Source of the DNA: Closterium sp. NIES-65
Taxonomy: Eukaryota > Streptophyta > Zygnematophyceae > Desmidiales > Closteriaceae
Length of the DNA stretch: 64,000 bases
Direction of reading: 5' to 3'
NCBI GenBank assembly: GCA_948144175.1
Contig: CANXME010000817.1
Coordinates: forward strand, 1 to 64,000
In this document: positions 1-10,627 of the stretch, one piece after another
How the letters are laid out: the number at the start of each line of letters is the position of its first letter
Position numbering within the stretch: the first letter of the stretch is position 1
The notes under the pieces: model-generated
Told to the model about the DNA's origin: nothing
The model's database searches: none
Seen by the model: only the letters and a program-made list of their open reading frames with translations
Program-made: the position numbers and the translations under genes

Positions 1-939
1 ACTTGTCGAGCGCGCTCCAGGAGTGCAAAGTCGACGGCGTGCCAACGTCGCAGGTTGACGGCGTGCCAGCATTGCTCCTGCAGAACAGCAGCGCACCCCT
101 TAGCAGTGCTCGCAGATGATTGGCGGGCTGAGCCTCGTCACCTGCACAACGCACACACCAAGTCATCCTCGTGCTGACGACTCCCAACTTGATCCGCCAT
201 GTCGACCTCGGGATACCACCCCCGAGGTCGGGCTCGCCAACTTCGCCTGGGCGACCGTCGCACTCCTCCGCAGAAGTTTGTCACCCAGGTAACCTGGTCA
301 ACTTGGCAACCACGTCGACCAGCTGCTCCTGTATGTGCCCATCGACCTCCCACGTCGACGAACATCTCCAGTCGACCTCGCTAGGTCGACCATACCCTTG
401 GTCGACCAGCTCCAGGTCGACGTCACTCTTGGCGAGCTCCACGTCGACCAGCATTCGTGGTCGACCAGCTTCATGTCGACCAGCGCAGTTGTCAACCGAC
501 CACCCAAGTCGGCTACCCGAAGTCGGCGTCACCAAGTTGACGCCCTACTACTTCGACGCCCAACTGCTCGGCGTTCTGGGTCGAGGTCGACGTCGGTCCC
601 TCCTTCGTCGACCACCAGGTCAGGTCAACCCCAGCAGGTCGACCAACAGGCCTGGTCGACCAACCACCAGGTCGACCAGCAGTACGCAAGCCGACCACCG
701 AAGTCGGCTGCCCCAAGTTGACATCACCAAGTTGACGTCCTCCGCAGGTCGACTTCCCAGGTCGACCTCCCTGAAGTCGGCGCCACCCCAAAGTCGGCGC
801 CCGTGCAGTGGCTCTCGTGCAGTTCGACCTCCTCTTCAACCAGCTCGCACAGTGCTGCAAGTCGGCTGCTCCCCTCACACCCGACCACGAAGTCGGCTCC
901 GCCCAAGCGAGGACGGGGCAACACACAATTCCCGTGACA
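1..939 (-). repeat. E1 3' LTR (partial)
   Basis: This stretch matches 6587-7544 closely. Similarity stops at TGACA ending at 939 on the left and 7544 on the right, which read on the minus strand gives the expected LTR start TGTCA. Its middle is dense in GTCGAC, AGGTCGAC and AAGTCGGC words. Open frames across it on either strand are low-complexity translations of that repeat and are not called as genes. Confidence 0.85.
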
Positions 940-1068
940 CTCCCCTAGCGCGTTCACGCTTGGGCCCCCAGCCCATACGGCAGTACTCCTCGGAGAATAG
1001 CTCGTCGACGTGCACCCAACACACGACACGTCGTCCCACCGCCCCAGCCATGCAAGAGGGCATAGCAC

Positions 1069-1660
1069 CTACTGCTGCACGTCGTCATCTTCGTCGCCCA
1101 CGTCGGCGAAGCGCACCTGGCCGATGGTGACGGAGCATCGATTAATGGCCAGATAATGCAGCGCCTTCGTCAGGAAGTCGGCCGGCTGCTCAGCGGTCGA
1201 GATGTACTTCAGCGAAAACTTCCCGCGCCTCACTATGCTGCAGCCAGGCCTGCCACCGCTCCATGTGTTGCCTGTCAACCCCATGCCCTCGGCGACTGTG
1301 ATGGCCGACTTGTTGTCCACCCGAAAGACAGTCGGCTTCCCAGCATCCAGCTTCTGGAACTCTGCGAGGAGGAAGCGAAGTCGACATCCCTCCTTCCCGG
1401 CTTCCGTGGCCGCCACGTACTCCGACTCGGTCGACAACGACGTCTCGCACTTGATGCGCTGGCTCGACCAGGAGACTGCGCCCCTTCGTAGACGAACACG
1501 TAGCCACCCGTACTCGTCATGTTCTGCTTGTCACCGGCGTCGTCGGCGTCCACGTACCCGACCAACTTCAGGGACTCGGGTCCACCGTCGAACTCCAGGG
1601 CGGTGTCACGCGTGTTGGCGAGGTAGGCAAGGCAGCGGTCGACCTCACGCTAGTGCTGGT
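1069..1660 (-). pseudogene. E1 RNase H domain (broken)
   Basis: Minus-strand frames encode a copia RNase H. The upstream part has a GYVDAD-like start and TSTGGYVFVYEG, the next part has TESEYVAATEAGKEG, then DNKSAITVAEG, then a QPADFLTKAL end. The first block lies in a different frame from the second, with a frameshift near 1480. RNase H removes the RNA template during reverse transcription. Family assignment is firm; activity is not expected. Confidence 0.85.
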
Positions 1661-1666
1661 CGCTCC

Positions 1667-2896
1667 TCACTGTGAGGCCGCTCCCCAGCTTGCTGCAGGC
1701 GAAAGCGATGTCCGGCCTCGTCGTCGTCGCCGCAAACTGCAGCGAGCCGACCTTCTGCCGGTACTCCTCCTCCTCCTGTCACTCTTGTGCCTCCTCGTCG
1801 TCGAAGGTGAGCTTGGCGTAGGCATCGACCGAGACCGGCGTCTTCGGGGTGCGCCCGGTCTGCTCCTCGTCGATGAAGCGCCTACGCAGCTTGTCGGCGT
1901 AGCCCTGCTGGTGCAGCCACAGCTTCCCCGCCGACCTGTCGCGGACGATCTCCAACCCGAGGTACTTCTGCATCGGCGAGATCTCCCGAAGCTCAAAGGC
2001 GGACTCCAGCAGCTCCTTCAGCTCCTTCAGCATCACGGTGCTGCAGCTGGCGGCGAGTAGGTCGTCGATGTAGACCAGCACCCAGCAGGCCCTCCCATCA
2101 TTGTCGACCTTGAAGTAGAGAGCCTCGTCAACCTGGCTCTTCTTCCACCCGGCGCCGACCAGCACGACGTTGAGCGCCAAGTACCATAGCAGTGGCGACT
2201 GCTTCAGCCCGTATAGGCTCTTCAGCAGCTTGCACACCCGGCCGGTTCCGTCGTTGAAGTAGTCTGGCTGGGACATGTAGAGCACCCGGTCGAGCTTACT
2301 CTGCAGGAAGGCGTTCTTCATGTCGAGCTGCATCAGGTTGAGGTTGAGGATGGCGACGATGCTGAGGGAATCCTCAGTGTGACGTAGCTGCCCACCGGCG
2401 CGAACGTCTCGTCGTAGTCGGCACTATACACCTGCGTGAAGCCCTTCACGACCAGCCTCGCCTTCTCGCGCTCGACAGTGTCGTCGACGTGGTACTTCGT
2501 CGTCAACACCCACCGGTTCTTGATGATGTTGACCCCCGGCGGGCGTTCGACCAGCTCCCAAGTGCCCATGTTGATGAGGCTGCGGATCTCCTCCTCCATG
2601 GTAGCCTTCACCGCCGGGCCCTTCCAGCTCACCAAAGCCTCATTCACCGTCATCGTCAAGATGTCCCAACGGTGCTCGGGGTCGGCCAGCATGTCGGGGT
2701 CGAGCTCCGGAAACTCCTCATCCTCCCCGGCGTCGTCGTACAGTAGGTCGTCATCATCGTCTACGTCATACCCCGTGGTGAAGGCAGCGGGGACGAAGAA
2801 GTCCGGCGGCCTCCGGACTCGGCCTGACTTCCGTGGTTCGGCGAACCTCCACCACGTCACTCTTGGTGGAGACCTCGGCGTCCCCTCCGTCGTCAC
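1667..2896 (-). pseudogene. E1 reverse transcriptase (broken)
   Basis: Two consecutive minus frames carry the copia RT. The frame 2333-2896 has the N-terminal WELVERPPGVNIIKNRWV block and a FTQ..DYDETFAPV block. The frame 1779-2333 continues with LDMKNAFLQ, SLYGLKQSPLLWY, the catalytic LVYIDDLL motif and KYLGLEI. A frameshift near 2333 separates them and another lies near 1780. RT copies element RNA into cDNA inside the virus-like particle. Confidence 0.9.
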
Positions 2897-3156
2897 CGTC
2901 TTGCTCGTCGTCCTGCTGCTCCTCGGTCGACTTACTGGTCGACCTCTCCCCTGTAGTCGGCTTCCCGGGCGACTGCCCGGTTGCCGACTGCTCCGTGGTC
3001 GGCTTCACTACTGCCTGCTCTCCTGTCGGCTGCTACTCATCGACCTGCTCCTCCACTATCAACATCGGTTTCACTCCCACGTCGACTTGCCGCTCTTCAC
3101 GTCGGCCACCGGCGATGCCCTTGGTCGGCGCCGAAGGCGACGTCCCACTACTACCC

Positions 3157-4617
3157 TCATCGCCGGAGGCCGACATAGGAGTCAGCCTGTGCAAGTCGGC
3201 CACGAGGGGAGGGGCAGGGGGTCGTATGGGAAGGTGAAGGAGGACTGACGACCTCGGCGTCTTCATCAGCAAGCTCACCGACCTCAGCGAGCAAAGGCAG
3301 CGTCGCCGTCGAGGTATCGGTCGGCGGGGTGGGTAGCGTCCGACCTGACACCGGCCCGTGCTCCGACTTCCACACCTCCAGCGACATATCCTCGTAGAAC
3401 ACCACGTCCAACGTGGTGACCATCCGGTTGGCGTCGATGTCGAGGAGCTCCCAGCCCTTGCTCTCCCCCGACACGCCAAGGTGAAGGCCCCACCTGGCCT
3501 TCGGCTTCAGCTTCCCACCCGCTGCTGCTCGGGGACAAGAAACTGCGCCATGCAGCCCCACACCCGCGCCATCGTCAAGTCGGGCTTCTGCTCGGTCAGC
3601 AGCTGGTATGGATGTTCCCGGCGGCAGCATCGACCTCTCAAGGGAGTTGCGGACCCAGACTGCCTGCCGTAGAGCGAGGTGCTACCAGTGGTGCTGCACG
3701 CCCATGTGCAGCAGCATCGTCCGCACCGACTCCACCACCGTCCTCATCTCCCGCTCCGCCATGCCGTTCTGCTGCGGGGTGTACGGGCAGGTAAGGTCGT
3801 GGACGATCCCCTTTCCGTCCACAAAGTCGGTGAACTTCTTCCCGAGGAACTCCCCCCCTCAGTCGGAGCGAAGCATCAGCACCGACTTCTTCGTCTGCCT
3901 CTCCACCAGCACCAGCCACTTCTGGAACTTTAGCAGCACATCCGACTTCTTGGCGACCGGCCTCACCCACACGAAGCGGGTCTTGCGGTCCTTCAGTAGC
4001 AGGAAGTACAGGCTGCCGTCCTTGGCAGCCATGCAGAATGGCCCGCATAAGTCGATGTGCACGACGGCCAGCACGTCGTCAGCGTCGGAGCCTTGATTGG
4101 GGAAGGTGTGCCGCGCCAGCTTCCCGCCGACGCACGAGACACACGGTGAGTCAGCGCTCGTCGCCGACTTGATGTCCAGCCCAATGGCGACCTCGTTCTT
4201 CGCCGAGCTCTGAATGGTGTCCATGCCTACATGCGCAAGCCTCGCATGCATCCTCTTCGGCGTCGACTTCGTCTTCGAGACGATCGCCTGCACGGCCACA
4301 ACCTCCGGCGTGGTCGACGTCGACCTCGTTGAGCAGGGACGCAGGTCGGTGCAGAGGACTCGTCCAGAGTACGTTGCCCGACCAAGCACCTCTCCAGCTG
4401 CCGAGACGAGCAGCATTCCGTCTCCGTCCTCCTGTAGCTTCACGCCGTGCTCCTTCAGCTGGCCGGGACGACAGCAGGTTTGCCCGCACACCCAGGACGT
4501 ATAGCACGTCGGGGATGAGCACCTGCTTCCCGGCCTCTCCTTGCAGGGCGACGGTGCCACGGCCCTGGACGTCCTGCAGCGCCCCATTGAAGCCGCGCAC
4601 ATGCTTAATGGAGCCAC
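3157..4617 (-). pseudogene. E1 pre-integrase and integrase (broken)
   Basis: The minus frame 3859-4617 holds an HHCC zinc site (HARLAHVG followed by CVSCVGGK) and the integrase core start VHIDLCGPF. It stops at a TGA (3859-3861) exactly where SD-R-GGEF is expected, consistent with CGA to TGA. Downstream the third catalytic region and PQQNGMAERE follow in the same direction. The frame 3157-3630 carries the C-terminal KARWG..LGVSGESKGWELLD and VVFYED block. The enzyme would insert cDNA into the genome; this copy is dead. Confidence 0.87.
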
Positions 4618-4621
4618 TCGG

Positions 4622-5323
4622 CTACAGGTCGACGAAGACTTCCTTCATCCCCATCAGGTGGTGGGAGCAACCGCTGTCGAGCAGGACCACTGCCGAGTTC
4701 GCCTGCACAGGTGCCGCCACCGCCTGGAAGTCCTCTCCGGCCTCTGGCGCCAGCGAGACGGTCGGCTCCACGACGCCGACCAGCGAGCACGATGCTATCT
4801 TGTCGTCCCGCGCCTTGCCGCTAGTAGAGGAGCCGGCGTCCTTTGCCGAAGTCGACGTCTTGGTCGACTGCTTCTCCTTGCGCGGATGGTTTCCTCCACG
4901 ACGAGGACGACGGCTGCCAGACCTCCCACGGCCTCCCTTGGCGTCGTCTACGTCGGAGTCACTGCGGTTGGGGCACTCGAAGAAGAGATGGTCGGGGTCG
5001 CCGCAGAGCCAGCACTCCCGACATCGACCTCCTCCTCCCCGACCGCTGTCCTTGGTCGACTTCTTCTTGTCGACCTCCTTGGCCGACTTCCAGCCACTAC
5101 TACCACCGCCGCCAGACTGTCCGCGCTGCCCCGGTCGACCTCCTTGTATAGCCGGGCGACAAAGTTCACCTGCGCCAAGAGCTCCTATGACCGCTCTGCC
5201 TCCTGCATCGCCTCGTCTTGTAGGATGTACGAGGTCAAGTTGTCCTCGTTGAGCATCGACCTCGTGCTCGGCGCCATTGACAGCCACTTCAGGAGGTTGT
5301 AGCTTCTTGAGAGTTCCCTGCAT
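4622..5323 (-). pseudogene. E1 nucleocapsid and aspartic protease
   Basis: This 233-codon minus frame contains a canonical zinc knuckle, CWLCGDPDHLFFEC (CX2CX4HX4C), around residues 104-117. A basic Ser/Lys stretch follows, then the protease active-site block VVLLDSGCSHHLMG near the C terminus. The first Met is only the first in frame; Gag continues upstream in other frames. The knuckle binds element RNA and the protease matures Gag-Pol. The frame ends just before the pre-integrase block. Confidence 0.85.
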
Positions 5324-5885
5324 GACATGGGTGACGTACGAACGCTGTCAGTACTTGCGCGCCGGCCGTCCTGATGGTGGCGAGAATTCGCCGGGCCCGG
5401 TTTGCAGTAGTTGGTCGCCGTCCTCCTCGTCGCCCATGACGCAGGTGCGTCAGATGTTCCCTCCACCTGGCGATGAACAAGTCGTCGGTGACTTGGTAGG
5501 TCGACTCGATGAAGTGCCACGCTTGGTGGCATGCGTCGAGGTACTCCCGACACCACTTAAAGGACGATCTGCACGCATGGTGAGTAGCACTGCGAGATGA
5601 CCGTGAAGGTCAACAGCTGCACGGCGCGAAACTCTGCACACAAGTCCGGGTCGTCTGGCGTCGTCACGGTGCCTCGAGCAAAGCTAATCAGCCCGGCCAT
5701 CTCCAGTTGAGGCTCGATGGCCTCCTTCCAGGTGAGAATGTCAGGTCGACACGGGTGAGTGGCGGGTGACCAAGATCTTGTCCGGCGTAAGCTTGAAGTA
5801 GCCGTAGCTTCGGTGCTATCCCGCCTGCCGTCACCTTGTGTCGCCGACATCGGCGACATTCTACTTCGTTAACCTCAGACATCAC
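5324..5885 (-). pseudogene. E1 gag N-terminal region (broken)
   Basis: Minus frames at 5557-5859 and 5289-5556 read as a copia Gag capsid-type region: an LTWKEAIEPQLEMAGL segment, then a block around LDACHQAWHFIESTYQVTDD in another frame, then WREHLTHL. Frames change several times over 500 bp, so the exact start is uncertain; a plausible Met is at 5859 or 5885. Assignment rests on order, since it directly precedes the zinc knuckle, and on general similarity to UBN2/DUF4219-type Gag. Confidence 0.65.
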
Positions 5886-6313
5886 CCTGCAAGGAGCCTG
5901 CAGCCGCCGACGATCGCACCCCTCGCGCCTGAACGCTGCCGACTTTATCGGCGTGTATCACACCACGCTGTCTCGACGTGCTTCCCGCACTGCTGCCGAC
6001 TTGGCCACCTCCGGCGTTGACGCCCACATCGACGCCGCCTTCGTTGGTCACCGGTCGAGGAGAATCTGGTCGGGAAGGGGGATGCTCCGTCGCCCACATG
6101 GAGCGGAGTCTAGCCTCGACGACCGCCCAGGGTATCGCCTCGTACTCCTGGGCCTCATGGCGTCTCCTCGCATCCTCCAGCCGTCCCTCCAGTGTGTCCA
6201 TACCCTTGGCGTCACCTACGCTCACGCTAGGGACCTGTACGGCTGCCGGCCTACGAGCAACTTAGGTAAGTGGCCTCTACGTCCACCTGACTGAAAGGTA
6301 AGTCGTGTGCCGT
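5886..6313 (-). other. E1 leader between primer site and gag
   Basis: About 430 bp lie between the proposed primer site and the first gag codons. Short open frames occur on both strands, but I see no conserved motif. It is probably the untranslated leader of E1. Confidence 0.5.
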
Positions 6314-6330
6314 CCACGCTCACCGCACCA
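6314..6330 (-). promoter_or_regulatory. E1 putative primer binding site
   Basis: On the minus strand, TGGTGCGGTGAGCGTGG immediately follows a CA dinucleotide that would end the 5' LTR. A TGG start is expected of a tRNA 3'-CCA complement. It is not the initiator-Met type used by the other elements here, and the primer tRNA was not identified, so the call is tentative. Confidence 0.35.
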
Positions 6331-7544
6331 TGCGGAGATAACTACTACAATGGGAGCTAGACTACGGGCTAGGCACGGGTGCTCGTGTGATCTATGCGTT
6401 CGTTGGTCCTTAGTTGTTTTCCTAGTGTACACACAGGTTGCTAGTTTACAGGGAGAATAGCAAGAGTTTCACTAAAGAAAGGTGACAACAATGGTACAAT
6501 AGAGTTGGCACGGCTAGACTACATGCAGAGCTAGCATTCAGGTCGGTCGACTGCCAGCGCAGCACGGTCGACCGCGTTCCAGCACGACTTGGTCTAGCGC
6601 GCTCCAGGAGTGGCAAAGTCGACGGCGTGCCAACGTCGCAGGTTGGACGGCGTGCCAGCATTGCTCCCCGCCGAACAGCAGCGCACACCGCTTTGCAGGT
6701 GCTCGCAGATGATTGGCGGGCTGAGCCTCGTCACCTGCACAACGCACACACCAAGTCATCCTCGTGCTGACAACTCCACTTGAATCCGCCATGTCGACCT
6801 CGGGATACCACCCCCGAGGTCGGGCTCGCCAACTTCGCCTGGGCGACCGTCGCACTCCTCCGCAGGAGTTTGTCACCCAGGTAACCTGGTCGACTTGGCA
6901 ACCACGTCGACCAGCTGCTCCTGTATGTGCCCATCGACCTCCCAGGTCGACGACCACCTCCAGTCGACCTCGCTAGGTCGACCACACCCTTGGTCGACCA
7001 GCTCCAGGTCGACGTCACTCGTGGCGAGCTCCACGTCGACCCAGCATTCCTGGTCGACCCAGCTTCATGTCGACCATCGCAGTTGTCAGCCGACCACACC
7101 AAGATCTGCTACCCGAAGTCGGCGTCACCAAGTTGACGCCCTGCTACTTCGACGCCCAACTGCTCGGTGGCCTGAGTCGAGGTCAGACATCGGTCCCTCC
7201 TTCGTCGACCACCAGGTCAGGTCAACGACCAGCAGGTCGACCAACAGGCGTGGTCGACCAACCACCAGGTCGACCAGCAGTCCGTCAGCCGACCACCGAA
7301 GGTCGGCTGCCCCAAGTTGACGTCACCAAGTTGACGTCCTCACGCAGGTCGACTTCCCAGGCCGACCTCCCTGAAGTCGGGCGCCACCCCCAAAGTCGGC
7401 CCCCGTGCAATGGCTCCCGTGCAGGTCGACCTCCTCGTCAACCAGCTCGCCCACTGCTGCAGGGTCGGCTGCTCCCCTCACATCCGATCACGAAGTCGGC
7501 TCCGCCCAAGCGAGGACGGGGCCAACACACAACTCCCGTTGACA
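6331..7544 (-). repeat. E1 5' LTR
   Basis: This repeat matches the left-edge LTR from about 6587 to 7544, including the block around TCGCAGATGATTGGCGGGCT. The boundary at 7544 (TGTCA on the minus strand) is well supported by loss of similarity. The inner boundary at 6331 is inferred from the TG..CA rule and the adjacent TGG primer site. That gives a length of about 1.2 kb, far longer than the LTRs of E2 and E4-E8. It contains many GTCGAC palindromes. Confidence 0.7.
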
Positions 7545-8236
7545 CCCGTCCTCCTCACTTGTTAACAACTATTGGATCTAGAAGGCTCTATACACGGATA
7601 AACACACACTTAATAATCTCTACGGAGTCACCTCCAAGGGTCCTTGGGTGCATGGTAAACCAGCCCCCATCCAAGGGTCCGTGTTTGTAGAGGGAATTAC
7701 TTAGTATATCGTTAATCGAGAGTACTAGAGTAGTCCCACTCTGAGTTGCGCAGCGTTGACGATCGATTGGGTCGTGTGCAGAAAAGGTTCTTCACGTCAA
7801 TACGTTGATAGAGCAAGTTAAGTCGCCAAAGAAATTCAGAAAATATTTTCACTAGAAAGGATTGAGAAAAAATCAAGCACAAGCACACGTTTTATATTTC
7901 GTCTCACATACAAGCAAAGGAAAATAGCGAAACAGTTATTTAACTGCACTCTAGAATTTCGCCTTGCTGTCTTAGAAAACTCTATGCGATTCGGCTTGAT
8001 TCCTCCTCTTGAAAATATCTGTCTTAAAGCCGGCGGCCAAATTGTTCATGCTTTTAAAAGTTGACCAGAGGGAGTTTTTCTGGTGTGGGCTTTGGCCGAG
8101 ATTTTCCGATTTCGTCTAGGTTCGTTTTTTTCGCGAGACCCAGCCAGCCCTCGGTTTTCCCCCTGGTGAGTGAATCTGTCTTCGAAAGTCCCAAATTGCA
8201 AGTGCGTGACTTTCAAAAGCTTGGACACTCAACTTC

Positions 8237-8257
8237 GTCAAGTTTTAAAAACTTGAC
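8237..8257. repeat. Perfect 10-bp inverted repeat
   Basis: GTCAAGTTTT and AAAACTTGAC flank a single A. It may form a hairpin; function unknown. Confidence 0.8.
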
Positions 8258-8879
8258 CCTCGCGGCCCGCAATTTGGGACGCGGGTTTTAAAATTCCACC
8301 TATGACAATTACCTTGCTGACTCAAATGAGTTCCAATGTAGCTCCAATTTGGCATTCATGAATTTCATGCAAGCAAACAGCTGTAAAACGGTTTTTACCG
8401 TTGAGAAAACGGAATAACCGTTTTGTACCCGCGTCGATATTATTCCGCAAAGAGGTGTTACTTTCGTGTGCAATTTCTTGTTCCGTGAGTCAACTCCGAA
8501 AACAGTTTTTCAGCAGTAAATTCCGAGCACCCTTCGGAATCCCGCAGCACCCACTCGAACACACGCGCACCCCTCAAGTGCGCAATCATTCACGACCAGA
8601 CAAACCCGTCGTTGTGTACTGCGCGTGTGCAAGGCGATCATTCACGCTGTCTTGTTGTGATCGTGGGCCCTGCCACGCTCGTAAACAGTTCGTGAGCACA
8701 CGCTCGGATCCTCAGGGCCCACACGTGAAATCAGGACCACAAGCGCGGTCAAGATTTTGCGTGCTTGACCAGCGTGAAAGTCAACAGCACCCCCTTTGAC
8801 CAGTCAAAGTATCGAGCCCCACAAACACCCCACGACCACGATACACCACTCGCTCGCATGAGCCATCCATGAAACATTA

Positions 8880-9060
8880 CACCCAAATGAGACTTTCATG
8901 GGAAGCTCATTTGCGGCTCATTGGAGTTTCATGAGAGCTTTCGTTTGAGCTTTTATTTGAGCTTCATTTGAGCGCGTCATGGGAGCCTCATTTGAGCACT
9001 TCATGAGAGCTTCATTTGAGCGCATCATGTGAGCCTCATTTGAGCGCATCATGAGAACAG
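8880..9060. repeat. Degenerate TCATTTGAGC tandem repeats
   Basis: Variants of a unit of about 20-22 bp around CTCATTTGAGCGCATCAT recur about seven times. A related motif in the other orientation (CATGAGACTC / CAAATGAGAC) occurs at 59880-60005. Confidence 0.75.
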
Positions 9061-9289
9061 TGAACACGAAACTTAAAATGCACAAACACAAAATGCAATT
9101 ACAAATGAAAACAGAACACACAAAATGCAAGGACGAATGGCACAGAACACAAACAAAATGCGCACACACAAATGCAAAATGAAATGACATTTCTCACGCC
9201 ACAAATTAACTTCAAAAAAAACTCCCCATTTTCTTTCACCGTCGGCGAATAGGCGGTAGGTTGCCGTGCAAACCATGTATTGCACTCAA

Positions 9290-9616
9290 CATCACTCCCT
9301 ACTACCTTGTCTTCCCCACCCATCACCTCCTTGTCCTCCCTTCCCCCAACCTCCTTGCCCTCCCCGCTCTTTACCTCCCCGTCCTCCCCGCCCTCGGCCT
9401 CCTTGTCCCCTTCGCTCCCTACCACCTTGTCTTCCCCACCCATCACCTCCTTGTCCTCCTCGCTACCCTCAACCGCATCCTCCATTCTCTCCTCCTGACC
9501 TTTCTCCCCTCTCCCCTCCCCTTCATCCTCTCCTCTCCCCTCCTTATTCGACATTCGCCTCTCCTCTTTTCCAGCTTTCCCCTCCTCAACTGCCTGCCCC
9601 TTTCGCTTTTCCTCTT
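9290..9616. repeat. Pyrimidine-rich tract with repeated units, E2 insertion site
   Basis: The plus strand is nearly all C and T. A unit around TACCTTGTCTTCCCCACCC occurs twice, at about 9301 and 9421. The tract resumes at 16967 on the other side of E2, so E2 landed inside it. The minus strand is an open, Glu/Gly/Asp-rich frame (9099-9554) of uncertain reality. Confidence 0.75.
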
Positions 9617-9748
9617 TGTCAGAACATATAGCTTACTTGTTTCTGTAGGCTATAGTGGGGTATCCCATAGGGGGTACAACACAATTAGGGTTTCCTATTT
9701 GTATTCACTTCACTTCATAGTCATTCATTCTCGTTCTTTGATTTCACA
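9617..9748 (+). repeat. E2 5' LTR (132 bp)
   Basis: It runs from TGTCAGAACATA to GATTTCACA. It contains the core TAGGCTATAGTGGGGTA and TAGGGTTTCCTA shared with other short LTRs in the window. One base differs from the 3' LTR (CATAGGGGG versus CATATGGGG). Confidence 0.97.
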
Positions 9749-9763
9749 TGGAATCAGAGCAGG
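9749..9763 (+). promoter_or_regulatory. E2 primer binding site
   Basis: TGGAATCAGAGCAGG directly follows the LTR. It matches the plant initiator-Met tRNA complement TGGTATCAGAGC except at the fourth base. Confidence 0.9.
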
Positions 9764-9889
9764 TTCCCTCCTAGGGACTGCTTCTAGGGCCCACCGAACC
9801 GCGCCCCGAGGCGCGTTTTTTTTTTTTTAGCGACCCGTCGTGTCGCCCCTAGCGGCTCCGCCGCCCTTCCCTAGCGGCCCCGCCGCCCT

Positions 9890-10345
9890 TCGATCGCGGC
9901 CCCGCCGCCCTCTGCTACGCGGCCCCGCCGCCCCCCCTTCGATCGCGGCCCCGCCGCCCTCTGCTACGCGGCCCCGCCGCCCTCTGCTACGCGGCCCCGC
10001 CGCCCTCTGCCACGCGGCCCCGCCGCCCTCTGATACGCGGCCCCGCCGCCCTTCGATTGCGGCCCCGCCGCCCTCTGCTACGCGGCCCCGCCGCCCTCTG
10101 CTACGCGGCCCCGCCGCCCTCTGCTACGCGGCCCCCGCCGCCCTTCGATCGCGGCCCCGCCGCCCTCTGCTACGCGGCCCCGCCGCCCTCTGCTACGCGG
10201 CCCCGCCGCCCTCTGCTACGCGGCCCCGCCGCCCTCTTCGGTCGCGACCCCGCCGCCCTTCGATCGCGGCCCCGCCGCCCTCTGCTACGCGGCCCCGCCA
10301 CCCTCTGCTACGCGGCACCGCCGCCCTCTGCTACGCGGCCCCGCC
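9890..10345 (+). repeat. E2 leader minisatellite, 23-bp unit
   Basis: The unit GCGGCCCCGCCGCCCTCTGCTAC or a close variant (TCGATC or CACGC in place of CTACGC) repeats roughly 20 times between the primer site and gag. The frame 9840-10541 is open only because the repeat lacks stops; it is not called as a protein. Confidence 0.93.
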
Positions 10346-10479
10346 GAGCCGCCCAGCAGCAGCCAACCGCCCGCCAGCAGCCGGGCCGCCGCCGCCGCCG
10401 CCGAGCCGCCGCCACCAGAGCCGCCGCCGAGCCGCCGCCGCCGAGCCGCCGCTGAGCTGCAGCCGAGCCGCCGCCCGAG

Positions 10480-10540
10480 CAGCCCGAGCCGCCCGAGCCG
10501 CCCGAGCCGCCCGAGCCGCCCGAGCCGCCCGAGCCGCCTG
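10480..10540 (+). repeat. E2 leader 9-bp repeat
   Basis: GAGCCGCCC repeats about seven times just after the 23-bp satellite. Confidence 0.9.
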
Positions 10541-10627
10541 AGGAGCCGTGCTGCTGTTCCTGAGCTGTGTTCCTCTGCTGCTGACCTACCCGACTCTCCC
10601 AGCCTGGTGAGACTTTCAGCTGCTGCC

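Larger units (their letters stand above)
1..7544 (-). mobile_element. E1: degenerate Ty1/copia retrotransposon (left end off window)
   Basis: The element reads right to left: 5' LTR, gag, protease, integrase, RT, RNase H, 3' LTR. The copia order is clear because integrase precedes RT. Positions 1-939 and about 6587-7544 are matching direct repeats, so they are its LTRs; the left LTR is cut by the window edge and no target duplication can be checked. Frames are broken many times. It differs from the other copia copies here by its long LTRs, a canonical zinc knuckle, a DSGCSHHL protease and a YIDD reverse transcriptase, so it is a separate lineage. Confidence 0.9.
7545..9289. other. Unassigned interval between E1 and pyrimidine tract
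   Basis: No recognisable gene. The DNA is AT-richer than its surroundings. It has a perfect inverted repeat at 8237-8257 and a cluster of degenerate tandem repeats at about 8880-9060. A frame at 8401-8799 (+) has no recognisable domain. Confidence 0.6.

Noticed and set aside
171-1130. 319-codon plus-strand frame across the E1 LTR
   Set aside because: It is a translation of the GTCGAC-rich LTR, also open in other frames, with no domain; the real genes of E1 are on the minus strand.
9840-10541. 233-codon Pro/Arg-rich frame before E2 gag
   Set aside because: Produced by the 23-bp satellite, which lacks stops in several frames.
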